Shown here piece by piece: positions 1 to 5,308 of a stretch of DNA of 6,333 nt. The DNA comes from Eudoraea sp. (GTDB lineage: Bacteria; Bacteroidota; Bacteroidia; Flavobacteriales; Flavobacteriaceae), in assembly GCA_013042925.1 (NCBI GenBank), contig JABDPH010000042.1:1-6333 (forward strand), written 5' to 3'. Made by a program: the position numbers and the translations under genes. How positions within the stretch are numbered: the first letter of the stretch is position 1; every line of letters starts with the position of its first letter. Below the pieces are notes generated by a model. The model saw only the letters and a list, made by a program, of their open reading frames with translations. It searched no databases and was not told where the DNA came from.

Positions 1-103
1 TTGAAAGGCAGGTTAAAATTTTCCACTATGGATCACTATTAAGTCTAAGCCAGAAATAATTGCGCCAATAGCCTATTGAATAATAAAAAAATAAGCTGGT
101 ATT

Positions 104-134
104 CAGGGATTGATCTTTGTATCCTTAATCCCTG
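104..134 (-). terminator. Hairpin overlapping the stop codon of the last operon gene, possible terminator
   Basis: Perfect 8-bp inverted repeat CAGGGATT (104-111) and AATCCCTG (127-134) around a 15-nt loop. Read on the minus strand, the first arm contains the last sense codon and the TAA stop of the membrane protein gene ending at 125. A T-rich run (about positions 85-93 on this strand) follows some 10 nt after the stem rather than immediately, so it is not a canonical intrinsic terminator. It may be a terminator or an mRNA 3'-end stabilising stem. No gene can be supported in positions 1-103. Confidence 0.35.
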
Positions 135-595
135 CTATTTTTATACAAATAGTAGATACCCCATAACCCATAAATGGTGATTAGACTTAATACAATGGGA
201 AAGGAAATGTATTTTTCCGGGTCCAATGTAATCGCTTCAGTATCAATATATATAGCATATAAATGTACTATTGGCCAATAAATGGAAATTCCCAGGGCAC
301 CAAGCATTAAAACAGTTCCCCATTTTTTTCCTTTAAGAAGCCCCAGAATTCCGAACACGAGTAAAGGAACATAGAATATGGTATCTCCGAAAGCAAAACC
401 TTTGGCAAATGCTATTCCAACTTTGCCAATTTCTTTTTCTGATTCCTGCAACCCCAGGCTTAAGGCCAAATCATAATCTATTAAAGAGAGTGTTTGGCCT
501 ATGATTAAAAATACGACCAAAACAATAGACACTATAATCAACACCCAAAAACCAAATCCTTTTTTGTTTTCCATTATACTATGAGTTATTCTCAT
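125..595 (-). CDS. Four-helix integral membrane protein of unknown function
   Basis: Protein of 156 residues (149 if it starts at Met8, position 574, the start of MENKKGFGF). Four hydrophobic segments are visible at about residues 17-38, 68-87, 92-117 and 131-151, so it should sit in the cytoplasmic membrane. Between helices 1 and 2 there is a polar stretch (about 40-65, ESEKEIGKVG), and an aromatic- and glycine-containing segment, KGFAFGDTIFY, opens helix 2. I do not recognise a named domain, although the LGLQES...GDTIFY region looks like a conserved flavobacterial hypothetical protein. The start at 595 lies 9 nt after the stop of the upstream gene, behind the A-rich sequence AAAGAAATAG, which favours the longer form; Met8 also remains possible. 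It is the last gene of the five-gene minus-strand operon. Function unknown; no catalytic residues can be pointed to. Confidence 0.75.
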   Translation of the reverse strand: MRITHSIMENKKGFGFWVLIIVSIVLVVFLIIGQTLSLIDYDLALSLGLQESEKEIGKVGIAFAKGFAFGDTIFYVPLLVFGILGLLKGKKWGTVLMLGALGISIYWPIVHLYAIYIDTEAITLDPEKYISFPIVLSLITIYGLWGIYYLYKNSRD

Positions 596-604
596 TGCAT
601 TTTT

Positions 605-1099
605 CTATTTCTTTAATTGAGCAAAGAGTACCATGAAGTTATGTCCTGCTTCTTTTGCACATTTAGGGCAGTATGCGTAATGCACATAATATCTTTCAGC
701 CTCTTCTTTACGTTTTTGTAAATAGACATCCATTTGCTTTATAAATTTTGGGATCTCATTATAAGAACCATCGAATACCCTGCTAATATAGTTACCTGAG
801 AGTGCCATGTTATTTGCACTGGGAACCTCATTAGTTACTGAAATATAGATTTCCGAGATAAAAGCATGTGGGTCTGTAAATAACACCAGGATATCTTCTC
901 TGTTGTCTGACAGACTTTTGGAATCTTCCGCTAGTTTAATCATTTTGGTAATTCTCTTACCTATCATTGGAGGGAATGGAATATGAAAAAAAGTAGGCAC
1001 GCTACCCTTAATAAATTTTTTACGGTCCCAATGGAAAGTCTTTTCATTCCATTTTTCCGGATGAAATTTAGGGCAGCACTCTTGTTTTTCTACTTGCAT
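605..1099 (-). CDS. Conserved small cytosolic protein with CC and CxxC cysteine pairs, function unknown
   Basis: Soluble protein of 164 residues when started at the ATG at 1099 (MQVEKQECC). A TTG at 1129 would add ten residues and is less likely. Visible features are an N-terminal CCPKF with W and HWD shortly after, the central patch FFHIPFPPMIGKRI, the stretch IYISVTNEVPSANNMALSG, and a C-terminal YCPKCAKEAGHN followed by MVLFAQL. The paired cysteines (residues 8-9 and 144/147 of this form) and nearby histidines could bind a metal ion such as zinc or form a redox centre; this is inference. From memory, relatives with the same CCPKF...CPKCAK layout occur widely in bacteria and archaea and are sometimes labelled 'hydrolase' without experimental support; I do not adopt that label. 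It lies between the YoaP-type acetyltransferase and the four-helix membrane protein, in the same operon. Confidence 0.8.
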   Translation of the reverse strand: MQVEKQECCPKFHPEKWNEKTFHWDRKKFIKGSVPTFFHIPFPPMIGKRITKMIKLAEDSKSLSDNREDILVLFTDPHAFISEIYISVTNEVPSANNMALSGNYISRVFDGSYNEIPKFIKQMDVYLQKRKEEAERYYVHYAYCPKCAKEAGHNFMVLFAQLKK

Positions 1100-1150
1100 A
1101 ACATATAATTTCAATATGCGATACGCCAACTATAAGGATCCGCACAAGAA

Positions 1151-1915
1151 CTAGCTTTCCTGAAGCAGTTCTTTCTTTAATATATTTCTGAAACGCGTAG
1201 CACTCAGATAATGATCTTCAATTAACCTTCCATTGTGTAATAGGCTAAAAACTCCATAACCCGAAGGAGCCTCTTTTGCCTCATTTGCGTTGCTTAATTT
1301 GGTTACATTGAGATCAATACCAAAATCCAAAGCCGTATTCAGGAGTGCTATTACCGATTTTTCGTGCCAAGGGCATTGATCTGCATAGACCAAATGCCAG
1401 CCCTTGTATTTCTTTTGATTTGCAGTCCAATCTATAAGTTCAGGCTCCTTGGTTTTAGGCTCCCATTTTTTGGAAAGTAATTCAAACCTGCCTCTCTGAT
1501 CTACTTGAATAAAGCCATTATTTTCAAAAATCCTCTTATCTGTAATCCATGCACCCTTGCTTGTCATCACACAAATACCATCCATTTGTTCATTCTTAGC
1601 GGTATTTTCAACTTCCTTTATAAGCAATGATCCATATCCCTTGTTCTTATTTTTATTAGGGTATACATACATACAGTGTATAAACATAAAGTTATTTCCT
1701 GTTACCGGGCGCCAGGCAGTGATCACGGGTATATATTCAATAAAGCCAATCATTTTATCAGCATTATCCTTAAGAATCTTCATCCGTAATCCAAGCTTAT
1801 ATTGTTTCTCAAACCATATACGCTTACTATGAAACCCCGGTTTCTTAATGTCCTTAATACAAAAAAGGGTTTCTTTATGTACATTTTCAGGGGTAACATC
1901 TATGATCTTTGTCAT
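1151..1915 (-). CDS. GNAT-family N-acetyltransferase with YoaP-like C-terminal domain
   Basis: Protein of 254 residues. The N-terminal part (about 1-150) is a GNAT acyltransferase fold: beta strand FMFIHCMYVYP (76-86) followed by the acetyl-CoA pyrophosphate-binding motif A, NKNKNKGYGSLLIKEV (87-102, the Q/RxxGxG/A-type loop at K89-G95), then a later strand and the ENNGF segment (131-135) typical of motif B. After a Lys/Pro-rich linker (about 149-160), residues 170-254 form a second domain with LVYADQCPWHEKS (175-187). The Cys-Pro-Trp-His quartet sits like a CxxC/CxxH site at the start of a thioredoxin-like fold, and this matches the C-terminal domain of the Bacillus subtilis YoaP family, which has about the same total length. 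The acceptor substrate is unknown. The ATG is preceded by GTTAAA, 19 nt after the DUF5661 stop. The fusion suggests acetylation coupled to thiol or metal sensing, but that is inference. Confidence 0.85.
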   Translation of the reverse strand: MTKIIDVTPENVHKETLFCIKDIKKPGFHSKRIWFEKQYKLGLRMKILKDNADKMIGFIEYIPVITAWRPVTGNNFMFIHCMYVYPNKNKNKGYGSLLIKEVENTAKNEQMDGICVMTSKGAWITDKRIFENNGFIQVDQRGRFELLSKKWEPKTKEPELIDWTANQKKYKGWHLVYADQCPWHEKSVIALLNTALDFGIDLNVTKLSNANEAKEAPSGYGVFSLLHNGRLIEDHYLSATRFRNILKKELLQES

Positions 1916-1934
1916 TTTAACATACTCTAAGATT

Positions 1935-2207
1935 TCAATGTATATTGGTTAATTTCCAATAGTCTTCGGCTTCTTTTTCCATTTTCTCTAATCTGGTGTA
2001 GTAATCGGGAAATTCCTTTAAATGTGCCCATGCAATTTTACCTGTAAGGTATTTGTCATCATTGGTGACATTAGTCTCCGGGAAGCGCGTTCCATGTTCA
2101 AATTCTACATTTATTCCATCAGTAAATTCGTCCAGACTTACTTCTTCCCACTTGATACCAAGAGATTGTCCAATCTCCTTAGCTTCATGTTTTTTAATTT
2201 TTTTCAT
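1935..2207 (-). CDS. DUF5661 family protein, small soluble protein of unknown function
   Basis: Protein of 90 residues, charged and soluble. It carries the pattern I associate with DUF5661: an N-terminal helix with AKEIGQSLGIKW (9-20), then FTDGINVEFEHG (28-39), TNVTNDD (45-51) and the strongly conserved GKIAWAHLKEFPDYYTRL (56-73), followed by a short helix rich in Glu and Lys. Family members are short proteins found in phages and bacteria; no biochemical role is known to me. The ATG lies 5 nt after the stop of the upstream membrane protein, and AGGA, overlapping that TAG stop, gives one of the few Shine-Dalgarno-like leaders in the window, so translation of the two is probably coupled. It is the second gene of the operon. 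Confidence 0.85.
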   Translation of the reverse strand: MKKIKKHEAKEIGQSLGIKWEEVSLDEFTDGINVEFEHGTRFPETNVTNDDKYLTGKIAWAHLKEFPDYYTRLEKMEKEAEDYWKLTNIH

Positions 2208-2212
2208 TTTTC

Positions 2213-2863
2213 CTATACTTTTAATTTAAGTTCTTTTATTCCCCAGGGGATGTAAGCAATACACATTAAGGTGGCACCTACGGTGCTAATTAACTCAATA
2301 TCCGGGTTTATTAATAGTAACAGGCCTATTATTATAAATGTCCCCTGCCATTTAGCAATGATCTTCTCCTTCATTAATCCTATTGCCTGAAGAATTCCGC
2401 CTACCATTAAGGCAAAAATTAGCCATACAATAAATAATAAACCCTCTTTATCCACAATTACCTGGAGGTAGGGCGTCAATTGGGCAAAATCTTCTTCCGG
2501 AAGGGTGTCAAATGCCGAAAGCACTAAGCACAGAGCCCCTTTATCCACAGCCAAAATAAAAGCACCAAATACTCCAATTACTCCTCCCCAAAATCCATAT
2601 TTCTTGCCTTTACCTTGAAGTAAATTCATGGTACCCACAAAATATATAATGATTACAGGTACTGCGAAAGTTACAATTAGATGGCCAATATGATACATGG
2701 CATTGTTGTGGAACCGTCCTACAAGTTGCTCAACTGTAAATAAGGGTTCCATCGCAAGTAGGTTGGGATGGGTGACAAAACCAACAAAAAGCATAACCGG
2801 ATATAGGATTATAGATAGTGCATATCCTTTCTGTTTAATTTTGTCTATAACATTACTTTCCAT
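2213..2863 (-). CDS. Six-helix integral membrane protein of unknown function
   Basis: Protein of 216 residues with six probable membrane segments at about 14-32, 58-80, 90-117, 140-164, 172-186 and 190-207. The loop after helix 1 contains HPNLLAMEPLF and a polar GRFHNNAMYHIGH segment (49-61) with three histidines leading into helix 2. The loop between helices 3 and 4 is acidic (TLPEEDFAQL, 120-129) and the C-terminus is basic. I do not recognise a named family. The His-rich stretch could bind metal or haem, but nothing proves it. The ATG at 2863 is preceded by the A-rich leader AAATAAACAAA, as expected in Bacteroidetes. It is the first gene of the five-gene operon, 9 nt downstream of the stop codon of the FMN-binding-like remnant. 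No clear promoter is visible just upstream. Confidence 0.75.
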   Translation of the reverse strand: MESNVIDKIKQKGYALSIILYPVMLFVGFVTHPNLLAMEPLFTVEQLVGRFHNNAMYHIGHLIVTFAVPVIIIYFVGTMNLLQGKGKKYGFWGGVIGVFGAFILAVDKGALCLVLSAFDTLPEEDFAQLTPYLQVIVDKEGLLFIVWLIFALMVGGILQAIGLMKEKIIAKWQGTFIIIGLLLLINPDIELISTVGATLMCIAYIPWGIKELKLKV

Positions 2864-2872
2864 TTTGTTTAT

Positions 2873-3073
2873 TTAAATGGTTATCAAATAGTTCAGATAT
2901 TTTTGTATACTCTTATGAATCATCTCTACAACCGCTTTGAGTGTAATGTTGGGCCCAGAGATACCGTCAATCATCTGAGCGTCTTTAATTTGGACATTTC
3001 CGTTTTCATTTAGACCAAAAATATTTGAACGTAGGTACAAGACTATTGCAACACGTTGACTTTCAAGGGTGCC
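2873..3073 (-). pseudogene. Remnant of an FMN-binding (NqrC/RnfG-like) domain protein, C-terminal part only
   Basis: Between the SDR stop and the six-helix membrane gene there is an open frame of 66 codons ending in TAA at 2873. It is bounded upstream by an in-frame TAA (3074-3076) and has no ATG before codon 34. Its translation contains IDGISGPNITLKAVVEMIHK (residues 35-54). This aligns well with the C-terminal signature of FMN_bind domains, typically D-[AG]-x-S-G-A-T-x-T-S followed by a helix, the motif in which Thr carries covalent FMN in NqrC and RnfG. Here the acceptor Thr position is Asn (SGPN instead of SGAT), so flavinylation should not be possible. The missing N-terminus, missing start and lost acceptor residue all point to a decayed gene. 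The family call rests on one motif plus its helix and is an inference; a short functional peptide is less likely. Confidence 0.5.
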
Positions 3074-3102
3074 TTATGCGATTTTCGAGAACATCCAGTT
3101 TT

Positions 3103-3864
3103 TTATCCAGCCATTAATCCACCATCAATAACATAAGTGCTACCGTTAACATATTTACTTTCATCTGAGGCGAGATATAGGACAAGATTTGCAATTTCTA
3201 TTGCTTCCGCGTACCTTGAGAATGGTACAATCCCCTCAAATCCTTTTTTTACCTCTTCCGAATTATCAGGAGAAATATCCGTTTCAATTCGGCGCATCAT
3301 TTGGGTATTTACCGGCCCGGGATGCACCGTATTTACGCGTATTTTTCTATCTGCAAATTCTAATGCAGCCACTCTCATTGTGCCAATAACTCCATGTTTA
3401 CTGGTTACATAAGCGCCTAAATCCTTGAATCCTTTTAGTCCGGCAACTGAAGATGTTATTATCACAGATCCTCCATCAACCATTTTTGGGATCACGTATT
3501 TACATCCATACCATACTCCTTTAAGATTTACGGCAATGACCTTTTCAAATATGTCGTCCGGATAGTCCTCCATAGAACTTGACGTTCCTTCGATTCCTGC
3601 ATTATTAAAAAAAACGTTTATTTTGCCAAATTTGGACAGGGTTTCAGCGGCATATTTTTCTACGTCCGCCGGATCAGATACATCGGCCACACAATAAGCC
3701 AATTTTGAAGAATTGAGTTCTTTGGAAGTCGATTCCAGCATATCTTTATTAATATCTACCAACATAACACTTGCTCCTTCCTTAAGAAACAGCGCAGCTG
3801 TGCTCTTGCCTATTCCGGCAGCTCCTCCGGTAATAATAGCGACTTTATCTTTTAATCGTTCCAT
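3103..3864 (-). CDS. Short-chain dehydrogenase/reductase (classical SDR, NAD(P)-dependent oxidoreductase)
   Basis: Protein of 253 residues, the usual length of a classical SDR. The Rossmann cofactor motif is TGGAAGIG (12-19), the acidic residue D37 at the end of beta strand 2 (MLVDI) favours NAD(H) over NADP(H), D61 in ADVSD contacts adenine, and NNAG spans 87-90. The catalytic tetrad is complete: N113 (AVNLKG), S139 (ITSSVAG), Y152 and K156 (AYVTSK). The PG motif follows (HPGPVNT, 181-187), and the C-terminal YVNGSTYVIDGG is typical. It should be a cytosolic alcohol/ketone oxidoreductase, and nearby relatives include cyclopentanol- and 3-alpha/20-beta-hydroxysteroid-dehydrogenase-like enzymes; the substrate cannot be read from sequence. 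The ATG follows the stop of the WG-repeat gene by 5 nt, so both should share the promoter with the CRP/FNR-type dyad near 4571. Confidence 0.93.
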   Translation of the reverse strand: MERLKDKVAIITGGAAGIGKSTAALFLKEGASVMLVDINKDMLESTSKELNSSKLAYCVADVSDPADVEKYAAETLSKFGKINVFFNNAGIEGTSSSMEDYPDDIFEKVIAVNLKGVWYGCKYVIPKMVDGGSVIITSSVAGLKGFKDLGAYVTSKHGVIGTMRVAALEFADRKIRVNTVHPGPVNTQMMRRIETDISPDNSEEVKKGFEGIVPFSRYAEAIEIANLVLYLASDESKYVNGSTYVIDGGLMAG

Positions 3865-3869
3865 GATAT

Positions 3870-4502
3870 TTATAATTCAAGTTTTCGTAATTCCCATTTG
3901 TTTGAAGGTAATTTTACAGCCAGGCTTTTAACTGAAAGGAATTTTGCCCGCAGCTCAGGCAATTCATAACGTCTTTTAGACATCGAAATTCCATCTCTCT
4001 TATTTATAAGCAGCATGATATCGCCTTTAGTATCCAATAGAACCTCGCTAAATTTATAATCATAGATGTTCAACTGGAAATTGTTTTTGCCTCTAAAGTC
4101 TTTAGTAACTAGAATACCAACAGCGTATCCTTCGTTGAACTCTGTTAGATTCAAATATTCGGGTTCTATTATTACTTTACCTTCAGGATTTATAAAACCA
4201 TAGGTTACAATCTCCTCTTCTTCCATGATTCTTTTTATCATGCATCGGCCATTTTTAAATTGAGGAAAACGTATGCCGCTTACATCATTAATTGAAGTAT
4301 TAGCTAGTTTATTCCAAACAAGATCATCTCTGAATTCTATTACTAATTGACCTTCCTTATTGATAAAGCCCCATTCATTACCCTTTCTTATAGCTGCCAA
4401 TCCTTCACTAAAAGGGGCTATTTCATCAATTCCTGTAAGTTCTTGAGCAAAGCAAATAAGTGGTACTATGATTAAAGCCCAAAGCGTAAATAATTTTTTC
4501 AT
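3870..4502 (-). CDS. Secreted WG-repeat protein
   Basis: Protein of 210 residues. Residues 1-19 are a signal peptide (Lys-Lys, a hydrophobic core, then CFA before Gln20) with probable cleavage at Ala19; the Cys at 17 is not in a proper lipobox, so this is not an obvious lipoprotein. Two WG-type beta repeats are clear: GLAAIRKGNEWGFINKEGQL (34-53) with VIEF after it, and YGFINPEGKVIIEPEY (101-116) followed by FNEGYAVG (122-129). The C-terminal third (about 145-210) is less regular and may hold a degenerate repeat. WG repeats build beta-rich surfaces thought to bind proteins or ligands in the periplasm or at the cell surface; no enzymatic role is known. It is first in a two-gene unit with the SDR, and a -7 box at 4535-4542 with an upstream dyad gives it its own promoter. 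Confidence 0.85.
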   Translation of the reverse strand: MKKLFTLWALIIVPLICFAQELTGIDEIAPFSEGLAAIRKGNEWGFINKEGQLVIEFRDDLVWNKLANTSINDVSGIRFPQFKNGRCMIKRIMEEEEIVTYGFINPEGKVIIEPEYLNLTEFNEGYAVGILVTKDFRGKNNFQLNIYDYKFSEVLLDTKGDIMLLINKRDGISMSKRRYELPELRAKFLSVKSLAVKLPSNKWELRKLEL

Positions 4503-4534
4503 ATGATTTTATATTAAAGGTGTTAATAGCAGAG

Positions 4535-4542
4535 CAAAATTA
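4535..4542 (-). promoter_or_regulatory. -7 promoter box (TAATTTTG) for the WG-repeat/SDR unit
   Basis: On the minus strand TAATTTTG matches the Bacteroidetes primary-sigma -7 consensus TAnnTTTG at every fixed position. Transcription would start near 4530, leaving a leader of about 28 nt before the ATG at 4502. There is no good -33 TTTG, as expected for an activator-dependent promoter; a CRP/FNR-type dyad lies at the matching distance upstream. Confidence 0.55.
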
Positions 4543-4564
4543 AGTTGCCTTCACCTGGTATAAA

Positions 4565-4578
4565 ATGACCTGTGTCAT
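4565..4578. promoter_or_regulatory. CRP/FNR-type operator upstream of the WG-repeat gene
   Basis: ATGACCTGTGTCAT is a perfect dyad of 5-bp half-sites (ATGAC and GTCAT) with a 4-bp spacer, the geometry of FNR-type sites (TTGAT-n4-ATCAA). Its centre, 4571.5, is 36.5 bp from the end of the -7 box, or about -41.5 from the expected start site, the class II activation position. Followed by TTTTAT on the minus strand it could also be read as a weak stem-loop, but the 5-bp stem is too short for a convincing terminator. Confidence 0.6.
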
Positions 4579-4604
4579 CTCCAAAGAGGGCGGCCGTAGA
4601 TATT

Positions 4605-4622
4605 TACCAAATAGTTTTGGTA
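4605..4622. repeat. 18-nt perfect stem-loop between the DUF2267 and WG-repeat genes
   Basis: TACCAAA (4605-4611) and TTTGGTA (4616-4622) form a 7-bp perfect stem with a 4-nt loop, about 30 nt after the DUF2267 stop codon. It lacks a U-tract, so it is at best a weak terminator or processing stem for the DUF2267 mRNA; an operator is another possibility. The remaining DNA between 4503 and 4652 holds no further gene. Confidence 0.35.
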
Positions 4623-4652
4623 GCTAAATCCGTGGTCGAATCTTCTTAGGTT

Positions 4653-5108
4653 TTAAAACATAATATTTGAATAAATCATACTCTTAAGGTCCTTTGGAAG
4701 TCCGTCTCTAATATCTTCCATTTCTCCCAGTGAAATATATTTTCTAAGATATATGAAGGTAGTATCTATATATTGTTCGGCCACTTCATCACTGTATTCA
4801 AAATCGTTGATGGCAGATGGACCGTCGTGCTTTCTAACAAGGTCTAAAAAATCTGCCATATGTTTTATTTTCAATTTCTTCTTGCCCCTAAGAGTCCATC
4901 CGTTTACGTAGACCGCTTTTAAAAACATAGGTAACTGTGCGATGAATTGTAATGATTCCTCAGTAGAAATTATATCGCGTAAGCTGTGCAAAATCGCAGC
5001 TAATATCCTTCCTGCCTTATTTCTGTCTTTACCAAGATTCATTTCCTTGGTGTATTCTTTTAGAAAAGTATTTCCCTCTGTCGCATATTGATTGAAATTT
5101 AGTGCCAT
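4653..5108 (-). CDS. DUF2267 family protein
   Basis: Protein of 151 residues from the ATG at 5108 (MALNFNQYATEG). An ATG two codons earlier (5114, MIMALNF) is an equal alternative. A TTG at 5162 is unlikely, because it lies next to the regulatory dyad and upstream of the inferred transcription start. The protein is all-helical and holds two copies of the DUF2267 unit: residues about 26-71, with AGRILAAILHSLRDIIS, then EESLQFIAQLP and a helix ending in VYVNGW; and residues about 105-146, with YIDTTFIYLRKYIS and a GLPKDLKSMI helix. The QLP and GLP elements are the repeat signature. The biochemical function of the family is unknown; members often lie near stress and universal stress protein genes, as here. 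It is monocistronic, divergent from usp, and has its own CRP/FNR-type dyad and a degenerate -7 box. Confidence 0.88.
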   Translation of the reverse strand: MALNFNQYATEGNTFLKEYTKEMNLGKDRNKAGRILAAILHSLRDIISTEESLQFIAQLPMFLKAVYVNGWTLRGKKKLKIKHMADFLDLVRKHDGPSAINDFEYSDEVAEQYIDTTFIYLRKYISLGEMEDIRDGLPKDLKSMIYSNIMF

Positions 5109-5132
5109 GATCATATTTTTTAATGTTAACCT

Positions 5133-5140
5133 TAAAGTTG
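5133..5140 (-). promoter_or_regulatory. Degenerate -7 box (CAACTTTA) for the DUF2267 gene
   Basis: CAACTTTA on the minus strand keeps A2 and T5-T7 of TAnnTTTG but misses the first T and last G. Alone it would not be called. It is listed because it lies exactly 36.5 bp from the centre of the upstream dyad, as do the two better boxes in the window. The start site would be near 5128, giving a leader of 14-20 nt before the ATG at 5114 or 5108. Confidence 0.35.
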
Positions 5141-5162
5141 AGAATGAACGCTTACAATACAA

Positions 5163-5176
5163 ATGATCTTGGTCAT
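5163..5176. promoter_or_regulatory. CRP/FNR-type operator upstream of the DUF2267 gene
   Basis: ATGATCTTGGTCAT has half-sites ATGAT and GTCAT around a 4-bp spacer, the same TGAY-n4-RTCA core as the dyad before the WG-repeat gene (11 of 14 bases identical). Its centre is at 5169.5, about -41.5 from the inferred DUF2267 start site. It lies about 119 bp upstream of the usp start site, so it could also influence usp, but the spacing favours DUF2267. Confidence 0.55.
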
Positions 5177-5239
5177 CTATAGCACCATATTGAAATTTTT
5201 AGACAACAAAAGTCAATGCCTCTGCTTTGAATAATTCTA

Positions 5240-5253
5240 CTGATTAATATCAT
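5240..5253. promoter_or_regulatory. CRP/FNR-type operator upstream of usp
   Basis: CTGATTAATATCAT contains the perfect core TGAT-n4-ATCA, very close to the FNR consensus TTGAT-n4-ATCAA. Its centre at 5246.5 is 36.5 bp from the 3' end of the TAAATTTG box, placing it at about -41.5 from the expected start site, as in the other two promoters of this window. Confidence 0.6.
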
Positions 5254-5275
5254 AGTTAACATCTTGGATGCTCAG

Positions 5276-5283
5276 TAAATTTG
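5276..5283 (+). promoter_or_regulatory. -7 promoter box (TAAATTTG) for the usp genes
   Basis: TAAATTTG matches TAnnTTTG at every fixed position. Transcription would start near 5288, giving a leader of about 21 nt before the ATG at 5309. At the -33 position the sequence is GTTA rather than TTTG, consistent with dependence on an activator bound at the dyad just upstream. Confidence 0.6.
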
Positions 5284-5308
5284 AGTTATAGATTTAAATA
5301 CCCTAATT

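Noticed and set aside
66..78. Short palindrome CAATAGCCTATTG as a terminator.
   Set aside because: 6-bp arms separated by a single base cannot form a normal hairpin loop; no adjacent U-run in the relevant orientation.
1..124. Short open stretches at the left edge, including a plus-strand frame ending in TAA at 42 and a minus-strand stretch reading AIGAIISGLDLIVIHSGKF.
   Set aside because: Too short (under 20 codons) and without a start or recognisable family; could be an edge of a neighbouring gene or a remnant, but cannot be supported.
1557..1832. Plus-strand open frame of 91 codons opposite the acetyltransferase gene.
   Set aside because: Shadow of the well-supported GNAT-YoaP gene; composition is Ile/Ser/Phe-rich with no domain.
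2022..2255. Plus-strand open frame of 77 codons opposite the DUF5661 gene.
   Set aside because: Shadow frame that also crosses the junction with the membrane protein gene; no family resemblance.
3016..3023. TATTTTTG on the minus strand, a perfect TAnnTTTG match inside the FMN-binding remnant, possible promoter for the five-gene operon.
   Set aside because: No -33 TTTG at proper spacing and no FNR-type dyad at 36.5 bp; would leave a leader near 150 nt. Possible, but a single 8-mer with four fixed T/A-rich positions is expected by chance in AT-rich DNA.
3137..3412. Plus-strand open frames (also 3189-3389 and 3713-3931) opposite the dehydrogenase gene.
   Set aside because: Antisense to an SDR with a complete catalytic tetrad; no domain, no leader.
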